A stretch of DNA of 64,000 bases from Hemibagrus wyckioides (GCF_019097595.1 NC_080714.1:6172759-6236758), one strand, 5' to 3'; numbered from the stretch's first letter, positions 24,612 through 37,770 are shown. Made by a program: numbers and translations. The notes: generated by a model not told the origin, from the sequence alone.

Positions 24612-27600
24612 GCCCTTTAAAGAATTAATTAATTGTTATTAATTAACAATTATTTATAATTAATTCATTAATTAATAGTGTAAATAAAACAATAATAATA
24701 AAAAAAGGAAAAATCTTCATCATAAAGCAAGCATAAATTCCCAAATAGATTATATACAACTATAAAGTTGTGTATAGCATTAATTATTAATAGTATTAAG
24801 ACTATGTACAACTATTAAACATGCCGGCTAGTGTCACACAAAATTATGTAAGATCCTGTTGTTTTTAGTTGCTGCTCCGCCCGGATCGTCGACCCTTACA
24901 TCAAAACACTTTCACACTCGTCATCGATTCATGTTTTTCAACCACGTTGATTCATACGAATATTTAAAGCCGTCCAGCATACAGCTAACAGTTGACTAGT
25001 CACTAACTGCTGAGATGAATCAAACATCTCCAAGCACTGCAATCACCCAACTCATCTCTGGATTCCGGCCTCGACCCCATCCAAGGGTTTGTAAAGCCAT
25101 CCAAGGTTACAGTAGCTGAAGATTTAGCCGTTTTTCACTTCATTCCTCTCCAACCGTCGACCTTCATGCATGATTTATTGCTGAGGATTTTAATATTAAA
25201 AATAAAAGAGAAAAATCTGCTTTCTTAAATCAAAACTGGGGCTTATCGGGTTTAACTTCAGGTTTCATCATTCAAACCGACGCCAGCTTTATAAATCATG
25301 TAAGCGTTTATAATCATCTGGTGGAATGTTAATGAATTAAAGTGTTCCTTCCACTTTGCTAATCACTTTGATTTATTCCGGTCGGGGTTGTGGTGTGTTC
25401 CAGTAACGGCAAAATTCTGACCGTCCCTTTCCTAAGATTATCCAAGGACTAAATGCACACACACACACACACGATTTAGAGTAGCCATTTAGACATGAAT
25501 TTTGTTGTTTTGAAAACCATGAAACAAAATACTGGTGAGACAAATCTGCTGCTTATATCAAATATTAATGTTTAATATTATGATTTCTTTCTTTTCTTAC
25601 ACACTACACCTCAGCAGCAGCAGAGGTAGGTCTGTACAGAGCTGCGAGAATCTAAAAAAAGGGATTTTCACACTAGGATAACCTTAATTCTCTAGTCAAC
25701 TACATAACATACTTTAAAAGCCCCAAAAGATGCTATGAAAAAGATATCAATGACGGGTTTTTCCTCATTGGTACCGAAGCGTGAGACAAGCCGTTATGTA
25801 AAACGATCTCAGGTTGTGTTTATCTTATCCCGGTGGTTGACGGTGCAAATATGCAAATAACAAGAAGGTTAACCCATTGTGTTAGGAATGTACAGTGTTA
25901 AGCGTCAGATTATGAAGAGACAGGATAGATTGTAAACCCTGGGAAAAGTATGAGCAGTGGGAGGCTCCAAAACGAGATAACCTAGGATTCCCAGGGTTTC
26001 CCATCACCCAGGGTTAAAACTATTTCACGTGTGAACAGCCCTTTAGTTAAGCTAATCAGAAGGAAGTGTTAAGGCACACGTGTCATGCACAAAGCCTGCA
26101 GACTGATACACGACTGCTTGACATTTTGACACTATCCAGAATTCACAGCAGATCCGTAACACGGCCATTGAAAAGGTAGTTACTGTAAACTGCTCTATAT
26201 ACAGCATGTGCGCTTCATTTTCTACGGCAGCTGGGACATGGGTTAAAATAAACTCCTGTGTGCTACACAGACTTTAATTAAAATAACTAAATTAATGTTA
26301 GTTGCATGAATTCCTCATTTGTACTTAACTGAAGTAATCAATAAAGGAACAATTAAAATCAAACAATCTTTCCATATTAATAATTTGTAGAAAATACATT
26401 TGTTTTGTATGAAATTATTCAAATAACATGTAAATAATAGAATTAAATGACATTTTACATGAATAAAGCCTGATCTACGTTTCTTACGGAAAATAAAAAA
26501 TATTGCAGCAATTGTATTTGATTGATTTCTGTTGATTATCTCATCAGTATTATCACGTCGTTTCTTACACTAATCCATCCACCAGCACGACCCTGGAGCA
26601 ACAAATGTACGTTTATTTCCGTCTGTTTTAACATTAAAGACTGAACGGTTGACCCAGCATTCGAGATTATTCTTAATCCGCATAGCAGACAGACGTTTTC
26701 ATCATTTACGCATATCTTTATACGTTAACATCACTCCGTGTTCCTTAGAATCATATCCCAGGAGAACAGGCCTTACGATCATTCACTCAGTGGCTGAGAT
26801 GAAACAGATCTCACGAATGATTTCTGCATATCACATCTCTGTTATGTGGAACAAGGTGCACGTAACGCTCTTATGAAATCTCACGAGGACGAGCTAATTC
26901 CGTATCATTGAGATAATCCTGCCCGAGCCAAGAATAACACTATTCTGAGAGGGCTGTCAGTAATCCATCCTCTCTACAAGCATTTCTATCCGTTTAGCCA
27001 TGCACAGTCTGGAAAATATTCATGGGCTATTCCAAGCATTCATATGAAGCTCAGGTGCGTGGAATTCACAATGAAGTAATTTAAGATGAACAGGCAATGA
27101 TTTCTTTTTTTAGACTTAAAAAAAAATCAGTTTGGGATTAAGGCACGTATTTGGAAATATTCATTAAATTAACATCCGAAAAATAATAATTTTGTTAAAA
27201 AATAATAATAATAATTTTTGCTTGGTTTCCGTGGCTAATTCCCAACTGGGACTTCTGACTGCTATTTTTGGCTTTGATAAATGTTTCTTCGTGCCAGCGC
27301 TTCACACAGCAGAGCAATGAACGAGTGTTGTTTGTTATACAGGTATTAACTTTACAGCCTGAAAACATACTTTAAACGATGTGCTCTCGACTTTGTTTAC
27401 ATTTTAAGATGGCAGGAATTTGTCTACCATCACTGCCGCAATAATTTAAAGCGTGGAAAGAAATCTAAATGAAATAAAAATAATTTTCGGCTTGTCCTGT
27501 ACAAGATGATGCTTCTTTTTCATTTAGATAGCAGTTCTTGTGTAATGCCCGTGTCCAGGGTTTAATGGACACGATACAGACGCAGTTTGGTGTGTGATAG

Positions 27601-27811
27601 GTTTAAGAGGAGCTCCAGAATGATTAAATTATCAACAAGTATGTCGTAAATCAAATTTATATTCACAGAACTGCATTACTAATAAAAAATTCCATCTAAG
27701 GCTATGTGTTGTTTATATATAACGCTGTATTATGTGCTTCAGAAAGGACAGCTTTTGTCCCGCTGTAGCCACGGCGTCTATTATCTGTGATTTCTTGTAG
27801 GTGTGTAGATG
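23736..27811. other. Non-coding interval, no gene seen
   Basis: About 4 kb of AT-rich DNA. It holds an (ATT)n run at about 24580-24611, a palindromic 'attaattaattgttattaat' patch near 24630, a short (CA)n near 25457-25472, and a repeat-free stretch at 26925-27060 that looks like possible conserved non-coding DNA. No splice-flanked exon or domain is recognisable. Confidence 0.45.
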
Positions 27812-28660
27812 TCATACCAAAAATCTGAAAAGCACTAGACCTCGAACACACTTCATTCTCACAGTCTCAAAGTCTGAAGGGGGAAATGTACTGTTTATTG
27901 CAGTACAGCTGAGATCATGAGAACTTGAACTGCTGGTCATCTCAGGTGATTTACCTTGCGATATCCCTACACAACTTTCTGATCTCCTCTTTAGCCACCG
28001 CTTGGGGTAACTATGGACGATCAACTGTCCTTTTCCTCCTATGTTGCTAATGTGACACTCTCACTTCGGGTTCTTCTGTACAACATTAGGCCATTTTTTT
28101 CCACACAGGCTGCTCAGGTGCTTTTTCAGTCACTTGTTATTTTGAGACTGGGCTATTGCAACTCTCTACCTCTGAATGCAATTCGTCCTCTGCAAATGAC
28201 CCCAATTGCAGCTGAGTGACTTGTTTTCAACCTTCCTAAGTTCCCCCACACCACCCCACTGCCGCATTTCCTCCACTGGCTTCCGAAAGCTGCACACATC
28301 AGTTTCAAAACACTGACACTTGCCTACAAAGCCAAAAATGGACCAGCTCCCTCTTACCTCAATGCTCTTATTACTCCTCGCACTGCACCTCACTCCCTCA
28401 GATCTACTAGCACTGCTCAACTGGTCCCACCTTCTCTCAGGGTAAGAGGTATGTACACATCAAGACTCTTTCTGTTTTGGCAACGAGGTGGTGCAATGAA
28501 CTTCCCCTAGATGTCCGAACATCTGAGTCACTGACTGTCTTCAAATGAAGGAAGACAGTTTTTTAAGGCTAAGTCTGTGACCTATTGAATCACTGTTAAT
28601 TTATTTATTAAAACACTTCTTCTACATTGCTCTGGACAAAATGCCAGAAATGTAAAATGC
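27812..28660 (+). pseudogene. L2/CR1-like LINE reverse-transcriptase remnant with 3' end
   Basis: Conceptual translation around 28010-28200 gives DDQLSFSSYVANVTLSLR and then STQAAQVLFQSLVI and LGYCNSL. These match, from memory, the C-terminal part of the ORF2 reverse transcriptase of fish L2/CR1-clade non-LTR retrotransposons. Upstream, about 27940-28010, reads as the preceding part of the same domain (DLLFSHRLGV). Downstream, about 28225-28560, continues in shifted frames with 'HWLP'- and 'YKAKNGPAPSYL'-like segments. The 3' end carries 'ttgctctggacaaaatgcca', a diverged LINE/SINE tail. The catalytic core and endonuclease domain are absent, and frameshifts and stops break the frame, so this is a dead 5'-truncated copy. 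Confidence 0.8.
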
Positions 28661-29630
28661 AAAAAAGTCAGAAGTTTACATATGGATCTGCAAAATCTTC
28701 AAATTTATATTTACATCGGAGTTCTAAATTCACAAAACCAGTTCAAACGTTGATGATCACACGACCATGTTTATGTTTTGTGAGAGTCGTTCATGAGGCC
28801 CTTGTTTCTCCTGAGCAGTTAAACTACCCACTGACCTGCAGAAAAATCCTCCAGCTCCTGCACATTCTTCCAGCATCTGCTGCAAATCTGACCCCAACGG
28901 CGGCTATACGATGTTGATATCCGTCTTTTCACCGACGACACCCGAGGGACTCGTACACAACTGTAAAAAAGGTCCAAACATTCACTGCATGCTCAGGATG
29001 GCGATGACGTACTGTATGTTAAGAGCCGAGGGGGGTGTAAACTTTTGAACAGGGTGATTGTGATTAATAAATTATTTTGTTTCCCGGGAAACATCTGGAT
29101 GCATGTTTTGTGTAGCTTCTAAAGGGGAGGACAGCATCTAAAAAAAAAGAAAAAGATCTTTAAACAAATTAATATCCATTTATAATTTATTATCCTGCTC
29201 AAAAGTTTACACCCCCGGGTTTTAATGTATGGAAGAGCAAAGAATGTGCAGAAGCTGCAGATCAGTGGGCAGTTCACAAGGGCCTCATGGAAGACTCTCA
29301 CAAAACAAAAAAAGCGGTCGTTTATCCTCCAGGTAACTGCACACATTATTACGAATCAGGCGTGTGTAAACTTTTGAGCTGGTTCATTTGTGTAAATTCA
29401 ATTATAACTGAATCTTGTGTACTATAATGGAAATATCTATTATGTGAAATAGTTTATTCAGGACTATATTAAATAATAAAAAAAGCATTTTTTATTAAAA
29501 TGCAATTCTTCTTGTTATTATTATTATTAATTAATTAATTAATTAATTAATCTATTTATTTATTATTTTAAGTGATTTACATTTTACAGATTTTTCACAG
29601 TGTATGTAAACATATGAGCTGTATAAACAA
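28661..29630. mobile_element. Palindromic dispersed repeat (two opposite-facing segments)
   Basis: 'tgttttgtgagagtcgttca' (28774 onward) and its near reverse complement, 'tggaagactctcacaaaac' (from about 29287), are arms of one inverted structure. Both arms also share the 'gaggcccttgt'/'acaagggcctc' and 'ctgcacattctt'/'aagaatgtgcag' segments. 'gtgtaaacttttgaacaggg' (29035) and 'gtgtaaacttttgagctgg' (29363) occur in the same direction. From memory this arrangement matches a non-autonomous element family common in fish, whose edges read 'aaaagtttacac'. No transposase is encoded. Confidence 0.65.
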
Positions 29631-30104
29631 GCATGTGTGTGTGTGTTCATTGCTTTTTTACATTCATTACCTTTTTTTTTGGTATAAGAACTTATAGGGG
29701 AAAAAACATCAGATTTTTTAAAATTCCACTTTAGTGTCTTATGTTTTTGTGAATTTAAAACTTTTAGTAACAGTTGAAAAGGTGACAAAGGTTTCTTTCT
29801 CACAGAAACAAAGCCAGAAAGAGAAAAGCCATAATCAGATAAAACAGAAGCAACGTGATTGCAACAGAGGAAAAACAGCAGTGGCATTAACCAGCTAGAG
29901 ACGCAACTGTATCTCTAAATCAAACACTGGTACATATACATGACCTCAACTGGTTGTGGTTGTGCTCTTGAAAACAAAAGAGCGCTAACCACAAAGTGCT
30001 CATGAGAGTTTCACTATCTGCAAGTTTTTTTTTTTTTGCATATTTGATATTCGAATAACAAACGTAAAGGTTTAAGTAAATATCTGCAATGCTGAGAGCT
30101 CTGT
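29631..30104. other. Non-coding interval, no gene seen
   Basis: AT-rich DNA, no recognised element. Confidence 0.45.
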
Positions 30105-30695
30105 GTACACATCAACAAGCTGATCAAATGTTTCGATGTTTCAGTTTACCACCTCTTCAGGACCCCGTTAAGATTGTGGCTCTCATCCTGGACGCGACCT
30201 TTCCGATGCACTCCACTTCCGCAGAAGACTGCAGTCCGTCAAGACAAAAACCTCACACCATAAAAACAGTTTCTTTCCATGAACAACTTGCCTCATCAGC
30301 AACATGCAGGACCCACCATGATCTCTTATCCGCCTACATGGAGTTGCGTAAAAAAGCGACACAGTAACTCTCAGACAGATATACTGCACCTTCCTACCTC
30401 AAACTGCAAGTTTTTGCACTGGTCGCTAATAAACAATTAATGTACAGTTAATGTTTCCATCTGCACTGACTGTAGCATGAGTAATTTAATGGTTTGCACT
30501 GGTTCACTTTTTTTTACTGCGCTATTACCCACTGTATATATTTATCTATACTTTCTATAGATATTAAAATTCTCAGATTTTACGTTAAATCTTTTTGTTT
30601 ATATTTTTCTTGTTGTGCACCAATACAATTCCTTGTATGTGTAAAACCCACAGTACTTGGCAATGAAGCTGACTCTAATTCTGATTTTTTCTAAA
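30105..30695 (+). mobile_element. 3' end of a second LINE-type retroelement, degenerate
   Basis: The stretch contains 'ctcatcctggacgcgacctt', 'gtcaagacaaaaacctcaca' and 'ttgttgtgcaccaatacaat', then 'tccttgtatgtgtaaaaccc'. It ends with a 'gaagctgactctaattctga' tail. This succession matches, from memory, the 3' portion of a common fish non-LTR retrotransposon. The 92-codon open frame at 30089-30367 is a by-product of this element, not a host gene. Confidence 0.7.
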
Positions 30696-33589
30696 TTCTT
30701 TTTAACTTGAAGTTCTGTCAGACTTTGGAAACCGTCGTTGCTTTTCCAAATTTATTTAAGACTTCGATTCTGAGTCTCGAATGCTTGTAGGGTCACCACA
30801 TGTTAGCAGTTATGTTATGTTTCTGTTGTCGCTGCTATGTCTCCCAGCAGGTCACAATTGGAGCTTTAAAAGCTTAAGACCACATTCCACACTGCTGCTG
30901 TACTGGAGTGAGATTTGAGCTTAATTCAATGCCAGACCTATTCTCTTTCCTCACTCCTTAAGACTGTCCTTCACTGGCATGCTACCCACTCATTACTTCC
31001 CATGTGAGAAAAGAGGGGGAGCCTCCCTGTGTTTTTCGCTGTGGGAAAAAGGGCCTTGAATTGAGCTCTGCCATTCCATCTCCTTCAAAAAAGGTCCACT
31101 GTCTATCAACAGGTCCAGCTGTGCCAGTCTTCGCCCGGCCTCTTGACTAAGCACGAAAGCTATGCCATCTTCTCACGCATGGACTAATAACCACCTGCCG
31201 AGCCTGTCAGCTCCGCTACTAATGGCTGCTGGACTGACTTGCTGTTATCACCAACATACCCGGGATACACACATAAACATGCAGAAGTTTACAAATCTCT
31301 AGATCCAAGAAGACAGAGGAATGGCTAAGACGGTACACAAACACTGGCACTATGACAGAAAGGATAAGCTGTGATCCATACTTTCCCTCGACTGTGACAG
31401 ATGCATTACGTAATAGGTTACTGCGATGAGAGACATGACTAATAATTTATAACGCGAGGCCGACAGAACGGCTTGCTTTCGGGGCTCAACTGAATTAAAT
31501 GAGTCTTTCGATTCTTTTTCCGTTCATTTGTTATAAAGATCCTTCAACTTGAACACCAATAGGATTCTCCTATCTTCTCCTAAGATTTTCCTTTGTTAGG
31601 TACGCAATCCAGTACATACTGTGCAGTGAAATGAAAAACCAGACCCTCCTAGACTGCACCTCTAAATAAACAAAATTTAAGAACTTGGTTAAAAAAAATT
31701 AGAAAGAAAAAGAAAGTAAAATATTAAAATTTGATGTGTAATATGTTCACGTTATATATAGTAGCATAATGTGCAATTATGTTACAGGTGGTAACAGTAA
31801 AGTGCAGCATGTAGAATTATAATGAAGTCTTTATGGAATCCAAAGAGAGCGATGCGGCGGCGCTTTAGTCCTTTAGTCTATCCTTTTCATCTGTACACTC
31901 TGATCGAATGGATACGATTCCAAGCCTTGATGTTTCATTATCAGTATTAGTAAACAATTAATCAGATTATACAAGCAATTATACAGATTACCACATTATA
32001 CAGTGTACCACAACACTGTTGAATTCTGGCACACCGTGTCTTGTGTTCTTCCTTACTTATATATGAAAACATTTCTGCAACCCAAATGGTTTTGCAAAGC
32101 AGAACAACCATCACCACAATCTGGGTCATGTCTTCTTCACACGATTCATTTCTCAGCATGTGAACCATAAACTCATCATTAATTCACGCAGATCAGCTCC
32201 GTCAGGTTTAAAGCTCCAGCATTAATATCAGTTCTCATGGGCTGAAGCTTCGATTAATCATATCAACCCATCGTGATCATCTGCATGTTTGCACACTGAT
32301 CTTGCTCAGTGGTTTTTGTGGTCTGCAGCAGGAAGCAGGATGTGCAATGCATACACCATTCTCACACTGTCACTTATCTGGTGGGAAAAGCGTTTAAAAA
32401 CATGAAGCTGGCAGATGCTGGTGAAAGTTTCTCAACATTGAAAGGGATAAGGAGGATTGGATGGTATACAGAAATCATCAATGACTCATGAAATCTAATA
32501 AATCAGCCACTGCAGCATGTTTGATCAGGATCCCTCCGAACTGCTTATTTTCTATAACAACAGTCAGTATATTAGCTTTTAATGAAGAGCATCCTGAATT
32601 GATGATCAAGCCTACTCCATGGCATGCTGGGCAAATTACACTCCATACTAGTTTAATTGTCTGTTGTTGCACATAATTGCATTTCCAGACGAGGAAGATA
32701 ATGAAGGAACGAGACTAATGCTTCTGGTTCTTCTTTGCACGTGCAGCTTCTCTGCTCAGAAGGCCGAGCCAAGCACATAAGTGAGAGATGAAGTCATGTA
32801 GTCAGTGTTGCAAAATAATCCCTAGAACACTGGATACTTGACCCTGATGCAAAAATGAAGTGCACGTAATCCAGTTAATGTCACGGCTACTTGTAAGAAA
32901 ATTACTCTCCAACAACTGTATTTATTTTGCACAAGAGGCAATTTCTGCTAGCAAACCTGCCAAGATGAACATACCACAAGCGCAATATAACAAGCAGACT
33001 GTATATGGTGGTTTTTACTGTACACACCACTCAAAGGTTTCTGAGTTCTGCCGTCCTCCATAGCAGTTTATCATTGCACTGAAAATGGTAATGTTTTCCC
33101 AGATATCATGTCAGACTTCAAACAAGCAGTGAAGAATATAAACATTTATAAATCACTAGAATTTTGTTTAGCCAAATAGCTAGCATGTACAAAAACGAAC
33201 GAAAAATATGGCCTAGATTCTTTTCATACGTCCTGTCAAGTTCGCTCATGTCAACCATTCAAGTATTAAAAAAGGAAGAAACGTCAACAACAAAAAAAAA
33301 GAACGCTGTTAGAAAGCTAGCGTGTGCTAGCAGTGAACATGAGGGACATTTCTGACTAGCTACCCAGCAAGAGTTAACAGCGAAGATATAAGCACTGATG
33401 AATATATATATTTTTTTTTAAATATCCATTTAAAAATCATGTTAGTTTATTTCAACCAAACAGGAATCTGATCAAATTAGTCCATGTTAACTAACTAGCT
33501 AGCAATAAAGATTAATAAACAACATAAATGTACTACCGTGATTAGATAATGCTACCTATCTACAGTTGTAAATATCAGACATATGACTA
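30696..33589. other. Non-coding interval, no gene seen
   Basis: About 2.9 kb. 30790-31270 is complex, repeat-free and balanced in composition, and is a candidate conserved non-coding element. The rest is AT-rich with scattered short frames. Confidence 0.45.
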
Positions 33590-35300
33590 GAAGTAGCACT
33601 AAGGCATGATAAACATTTGTAAATATGTCAATTTGTAAACCTGTAGATCCTGTCAGGTTAGCTTATTTTAGCTATTAGCTACAATTAGCGACAGGAAATA
33701 CTTTTCAAAAACATTTGTCATTACATCTTTAATTTCCTCTCAGAAATCCTGTCAGGGTAGCTTATCTTAGCTGTTAGCTAAACATTTAAAAATATGATTT
33801 TAAAATCCTGTCAGGTTGCCAAAAGTCTAGAGTTAGCAGTGTAAAAGGAATGACTTACAAATCCTCTGAGAAATCCTGTCAGGTTAGCTTCTGTTGCATA
33901 AATAGCTAGAGTTAGCAGTAAAACAATGCTAAACATTTTTGTAAACATGACTTCAGTTCATGTCAGAAATCGTGTCGAGTTAGCTTATGTAAGCTAGAAT
34001 TAGTAGCAAGAAATAAAGAAAAAAGTAGGACTTTAAATTCCTGTCATGTTAGCCATGTAGCTAAAGATAAACATTTGTAAATATGACTTAAATTCCTGTC
34101 AGGCTAGCCCATTTTAGCCATTAGCTAGGATTGGCAGTAAGTGAAAATGTGTAAATATGACTTAAAAATCCTGTTTAAGTTTATCTTACAGGACGTTAGC
34201 CAAATAGGTAGCAGTAAATAAATAATGAACATTTATAAATATATATTTAAAAACCTCAGGTTAGCTTTGTTTGTTAAAATAGCTAGAGTTAGCAGTGTAG
34301 AATGATAAACATTCTTAAATATCACTTCAAATCTTGTCAGGTTAGCTTATTTTAACTATTAGCTAAAATTAGCACAAGAAATACTTAACATTTGTAATAA
34401 CGTCTTTAAAATCCTCTCAGAAATCCTGTCAGGTTAGCTTATCGTAGCTATTTGCTAAACATTTGAAAACATGATTTTAAAACCCTGTCAGGGTCTCTTC
34501 TCTTAACCAAATATCTGGAGTTAGCAGTGAAAAACAATTAACAAAGGAATGACTTACAAATCCTCTCCGAAATCCTGTCAGCTTAGCTTATGTTGCCTAA
34601 ATAGCTAGAGTTAGCAGAAAACAAGCTAAACATTTGTAAACATGACTTCAGTTCCTGTCAGAAATCCTGTCAGGTTAGCTTTTGTTAGCTAACAGCTAGA
34701 ATTAGTAGCAAGAAATGAAGAACATTTGTAAGACTTTAAATACCTGTCATGTTAGCCAAGTAGCTAAAATTAGCAGTAAGGAATGATAAGCATTTGTATA
34801 TATGACTTGAAATCCTGTCGGGTTTGTGCAATTAGCTATTAGCTAGGATTAGCAGTAAGTGAAAATGTGTAAAATCCTCAGGTTAGTTTCTGTAGCTAGA
34901 GTTAGCAGCAAAAAAAAAAAAAAAAAATGCTAAACATTATCACAGTAAACATGACTTCAGTTCCTGTCGAGTTAGCTAGAATTAGTAGCAAGAAACAAAA
35001 GTAGGAAGAGTAGGTCATGTTAGCCAAGCAGCTATTATAATATAAGCAATAAAGAATGCAAATATGATTTCAAATCCTATCCGGGTAGCTCATTTAAGCT
35101 ATTAGCAATAAGAAATACTTAACATTTGAAGGTTAGCTGTTAACTAAACGTCATTTTAACTGTCAAGTCATATTCCCTTAACCGAATATCTAGAGTTAGC
35201 AATGGAAAAAAAAAATATTTAAATAAAGAATGACTTACAAATCCTCTCAGCAATCCAGTCATGTTAGCTTCTGTTAGCCAACAAGCTAGAGTTACCAGTA
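33590..35300. repeat. Diverged minisatellite with sub-units of about 60-130 bp and a higher-order period near 690 bp
   Basis: The phrase 'aaatcctgtcaggttagctt' recurs in many diverged copies, alternating with 'agctattagctagaattagc', 'taaacatttgtaaatatgac' and 'gaatgacttacaaatcctct'. The segment at 33600-34300 is repeated at about 34290-34990 and partly again to 35300. 'gcttattttagctattagct' at 33661 matches 34345, an interval of 684. 'ctttaaattcctgtcatgtt' at 34031 matches 34734, an interval of 703. Copies differ by many substitutions and indels, so the array is old. Confidence 0.85.
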
Positions 35301-36368
35301 TTGGGAATTTATAAGAATGACTTCTCAGATTTCCTGCCAGATTTGAATCTGTATTACAACTGGGAGTCCACTACAACAATCCTAATGGATGCAAATGTTG
35401 CAGATGGGACATTCCTGACAGAGAGTAACCCGAGCTCATGGTCCAGACCCTGGAGCTGTACAGAAATCCAGTCGAGTTTTTCTGACATACTTTTGACTTC
35501 ACGCTGAATATTGAAGGCTATATTTCTTTGCCAGAATCTTCCCAGTTTTGGTACTGGTGTGGCACGGACATGATGACATTTCTGGCTGCATTTTTTGGGG
35601 TAGGATTAAGTGCTGAAATCTAGGCCAGGATTCAGTGCATGGTATTGCACATAGTGTTCTGCTAAAATCTAGCATTCATCAGTGCTGGACAGATTAGATC
35701 AGAGTTCAGAATTACTTAGTGATGCATAGGAAATCCTGCCCTGAAGGTTCACATGTGAAAACAAACACACACGCACACACACACACCCTCCTCCATATAA
35801 CAATGCCTGCTCAAAAAATGAGAATAAACATCAGAACGAGGATTTGACGTGAAACCTGTCAAAAAAAAAAAAAAAAAAAAAAAAGGACCAATAATGTCCA
35901 CTCGCACTGGAATGCAGTTTTGGTAGTAAATAAAAGTGACAGCTCTTTTTGTGCGTATGTGAGTGAGTGTGTGGAGTGAGTTAAAAAGGAAGGAACTACT
36001 CGAGGCTTTCTTTTCAAGACTACCCACTGAGCCCAGTTTTATGCCAACCATCTGCCCTGATTGGTCTTCCTGGCTGTAGCCGGGTTGGCGTGAGTGGCAG
36101 ATCTGATAAGCATCAATTATTTTTAGTTCTGTGAGTGCGGGGTGGGGTAGAGTGGAGGGGGGGGGTGAGGTGAGGAGGAGGAGGAGGAGTATGTTGGTGT
36201 GCTGATGTGTGTGGTGTGACTACTATTGTATTGCAACACCAGTGAGACATTCTAAATACATCAGGGCATCAGGTACCAGAGGTGTATCGTGACTAATAAA
36301 CAAAAAAACAAACAAACAAAGACAGCGAAGTGTGAATAAAAGTGAATAAAACCAGTGTAGACGCCAGT
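35301..36368. other. Non-coding interval with simple repeats
   Basis: Contains a (CA)n patch near 35763-35785, a pure poly-A run of about 24 at 35861-35884, and a G-rich/GAGG run near 36150-36190. No gene is seen. Confidence 0.5.
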
Positions 36369-36480
36369 TCATTTCAATTCAATTTTATTTGTATAGTGCT
36401 TTCAACAACAGACATTGTCTTAAAGCAGCTTTACAGAACATACAGAAATATAGTACAAAAAGTTAGACAAATAATTTATC
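36369..36480 (+). mobile_element. Dispersed repeat fragment ('ttcaattcaattttatttg' type)
   Basis: 'tttcaattcaattttatttg' followed by 'gacattgtcttaaagcagct' matches a repeat that I recall as common in fish genomes. It is short and non-coding. Confidence 0.6.
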
Positions 36481-36639
36481 TTCTTGTACTGTGCCTGAAA
36501 TATTATTAGTAGAATTAGTGGTTTATTCCTCTTATATCAAGCAAACTCTAACACTTAATGAAATACCTTTTTATCCACTAATTGTTACATTTGATGTTGT
36601 GGAAAGTCCAGTTTCATTTCTAAACAGTATAAACTTCCA

Positions 36640-36755
36640 TCCAGCGTATCCTGCACAGGGTTGGTGGCAACACCCATCCTCACACACCCATTCAGCCAGT
36701 TTCGAGATGCCAGTCAGCCTAGAATGCATGAGGGAGGAAACCAGAGCATCCAGCA
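36640..36755. mobile_element. Fragment of the dispersed repeat also seen at 11680
   Basis: 'tccatccagcgtatcctgca', 'acacccattcagccagtttc' and 'gagatgccagtcagcctaga', followed by 'gagggaggaaaccagagcat', match the 11680 copy and the 53590 copy. Confidence 0.6.
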
Positions 36756-36784
36756 TGATCTCTTCTACTCCAGTATAAACATTA

Positions 36785-36985
36785 AGGATGATCGGGAGGT
36801 CGGAGTTCAAGCCCCAGCACTGCCAATCTGCCACTGTTGGGCCCTTGAACAAGGACCTTAACCCTCCCTGCTTCAGGGGCACTGCATCATCGATGCCCCT
36901 GTGCACTGACCCCAACATCCTGCTGGGATATGCGAAGAAAAGAATTCCACTGCTGTAATGTATATGTGGTAATAATAAAAGGCCT
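36785..36985 (+). mobile_element. tRNA-derived SINE, 5'-truncated
   Basis: Contains box B gttcaagcc (36805-36813), then 'cactgccaatctgccactgt', 'cccttgaacaaggacctta' and 'gactgaccccaaca'-type sequence. It ends 'gggatatgcgaagaaaagaa' and 'gtatatgtggtaataataaa'. The best preserved 3' half of this family in the window. The box A region is degraded. Confidence 0.85.
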
Positions 36986-37714
36986 CTTCTTCTTCGTTTT
37001 CTTCTTCTTCTCTTACCATTTGGTCATGTTCGAGGGAAAATGCAAAACCTAGTCATAAAGAGGTAGAGTTACAGCTTGGAGACCTGTAAAATAAACGTCT
37101 TCTCATGACTATGTGCATTTTTCATATCTTTTTACATTCCGTGTCCGAATCGCTGTAAATTAGCTCTTAGCCATAGAAACTAAAGGTTTCTAAAGGTACT
37201 GAACTAAAGGTATTGAAACCACAATTATTATCAGAGCCCCTGTTACAGGAAATGAATCATCGCGACCAGGCTTGAGAGCGAAAGTAGAAATACACAAAGC
37301 ATGAGCAGACTGAGGTTTGGTTGTACAACGTTTGTTATCAGAATTTCTCAGACGTGTGTGTGATTGATATCCAGTTGAATTAGTCTGATGCAAAACAAGC
37401 AGCTCGGCTGAGTAGGCTACAGGTGAACAGGTCTGTCCAGTTGTGGCCGGTGTCTGAGGGTAAATTTTTAATCTTCGCAATCAGCAAATAACGAATGACT
37501 AACAAATGAGACACCGAAACTGTTCAAACCTCGTATTTTTTTCAAGCGCACTTTGTGCAAAGTTGTTGTTTTTCTCTCTCAAAAAAAGTGAAATCTGTAC
37601 ATCAACAAGAGTAAAATAAATAACTAGCCTTGTTTAACTGGTCATGTATGCATTGGGCTGTGAAAGAAACAAACACAGACACAGTTCACAGCTGTCTTCA
37701 TCACCCCGCAAAAT
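36986..37714. other. Upstream flank of the receptor gene
   Basis: AT-rich DNA with no recognisable exon. It may hold distal promoter elements but none is identifiable by eye. Confidence 0.4.
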
Positions 37715-37770
37715 AACCCCCCACCCCCCACCCCCGAGCGAAATACTGCACGCTAAATGTTACATCCACT

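Noticed and set aside
30089..30367. 92-codon open frame
   Set aside because: It lies inside a LINE-type 3' end and is explained by that repeat.
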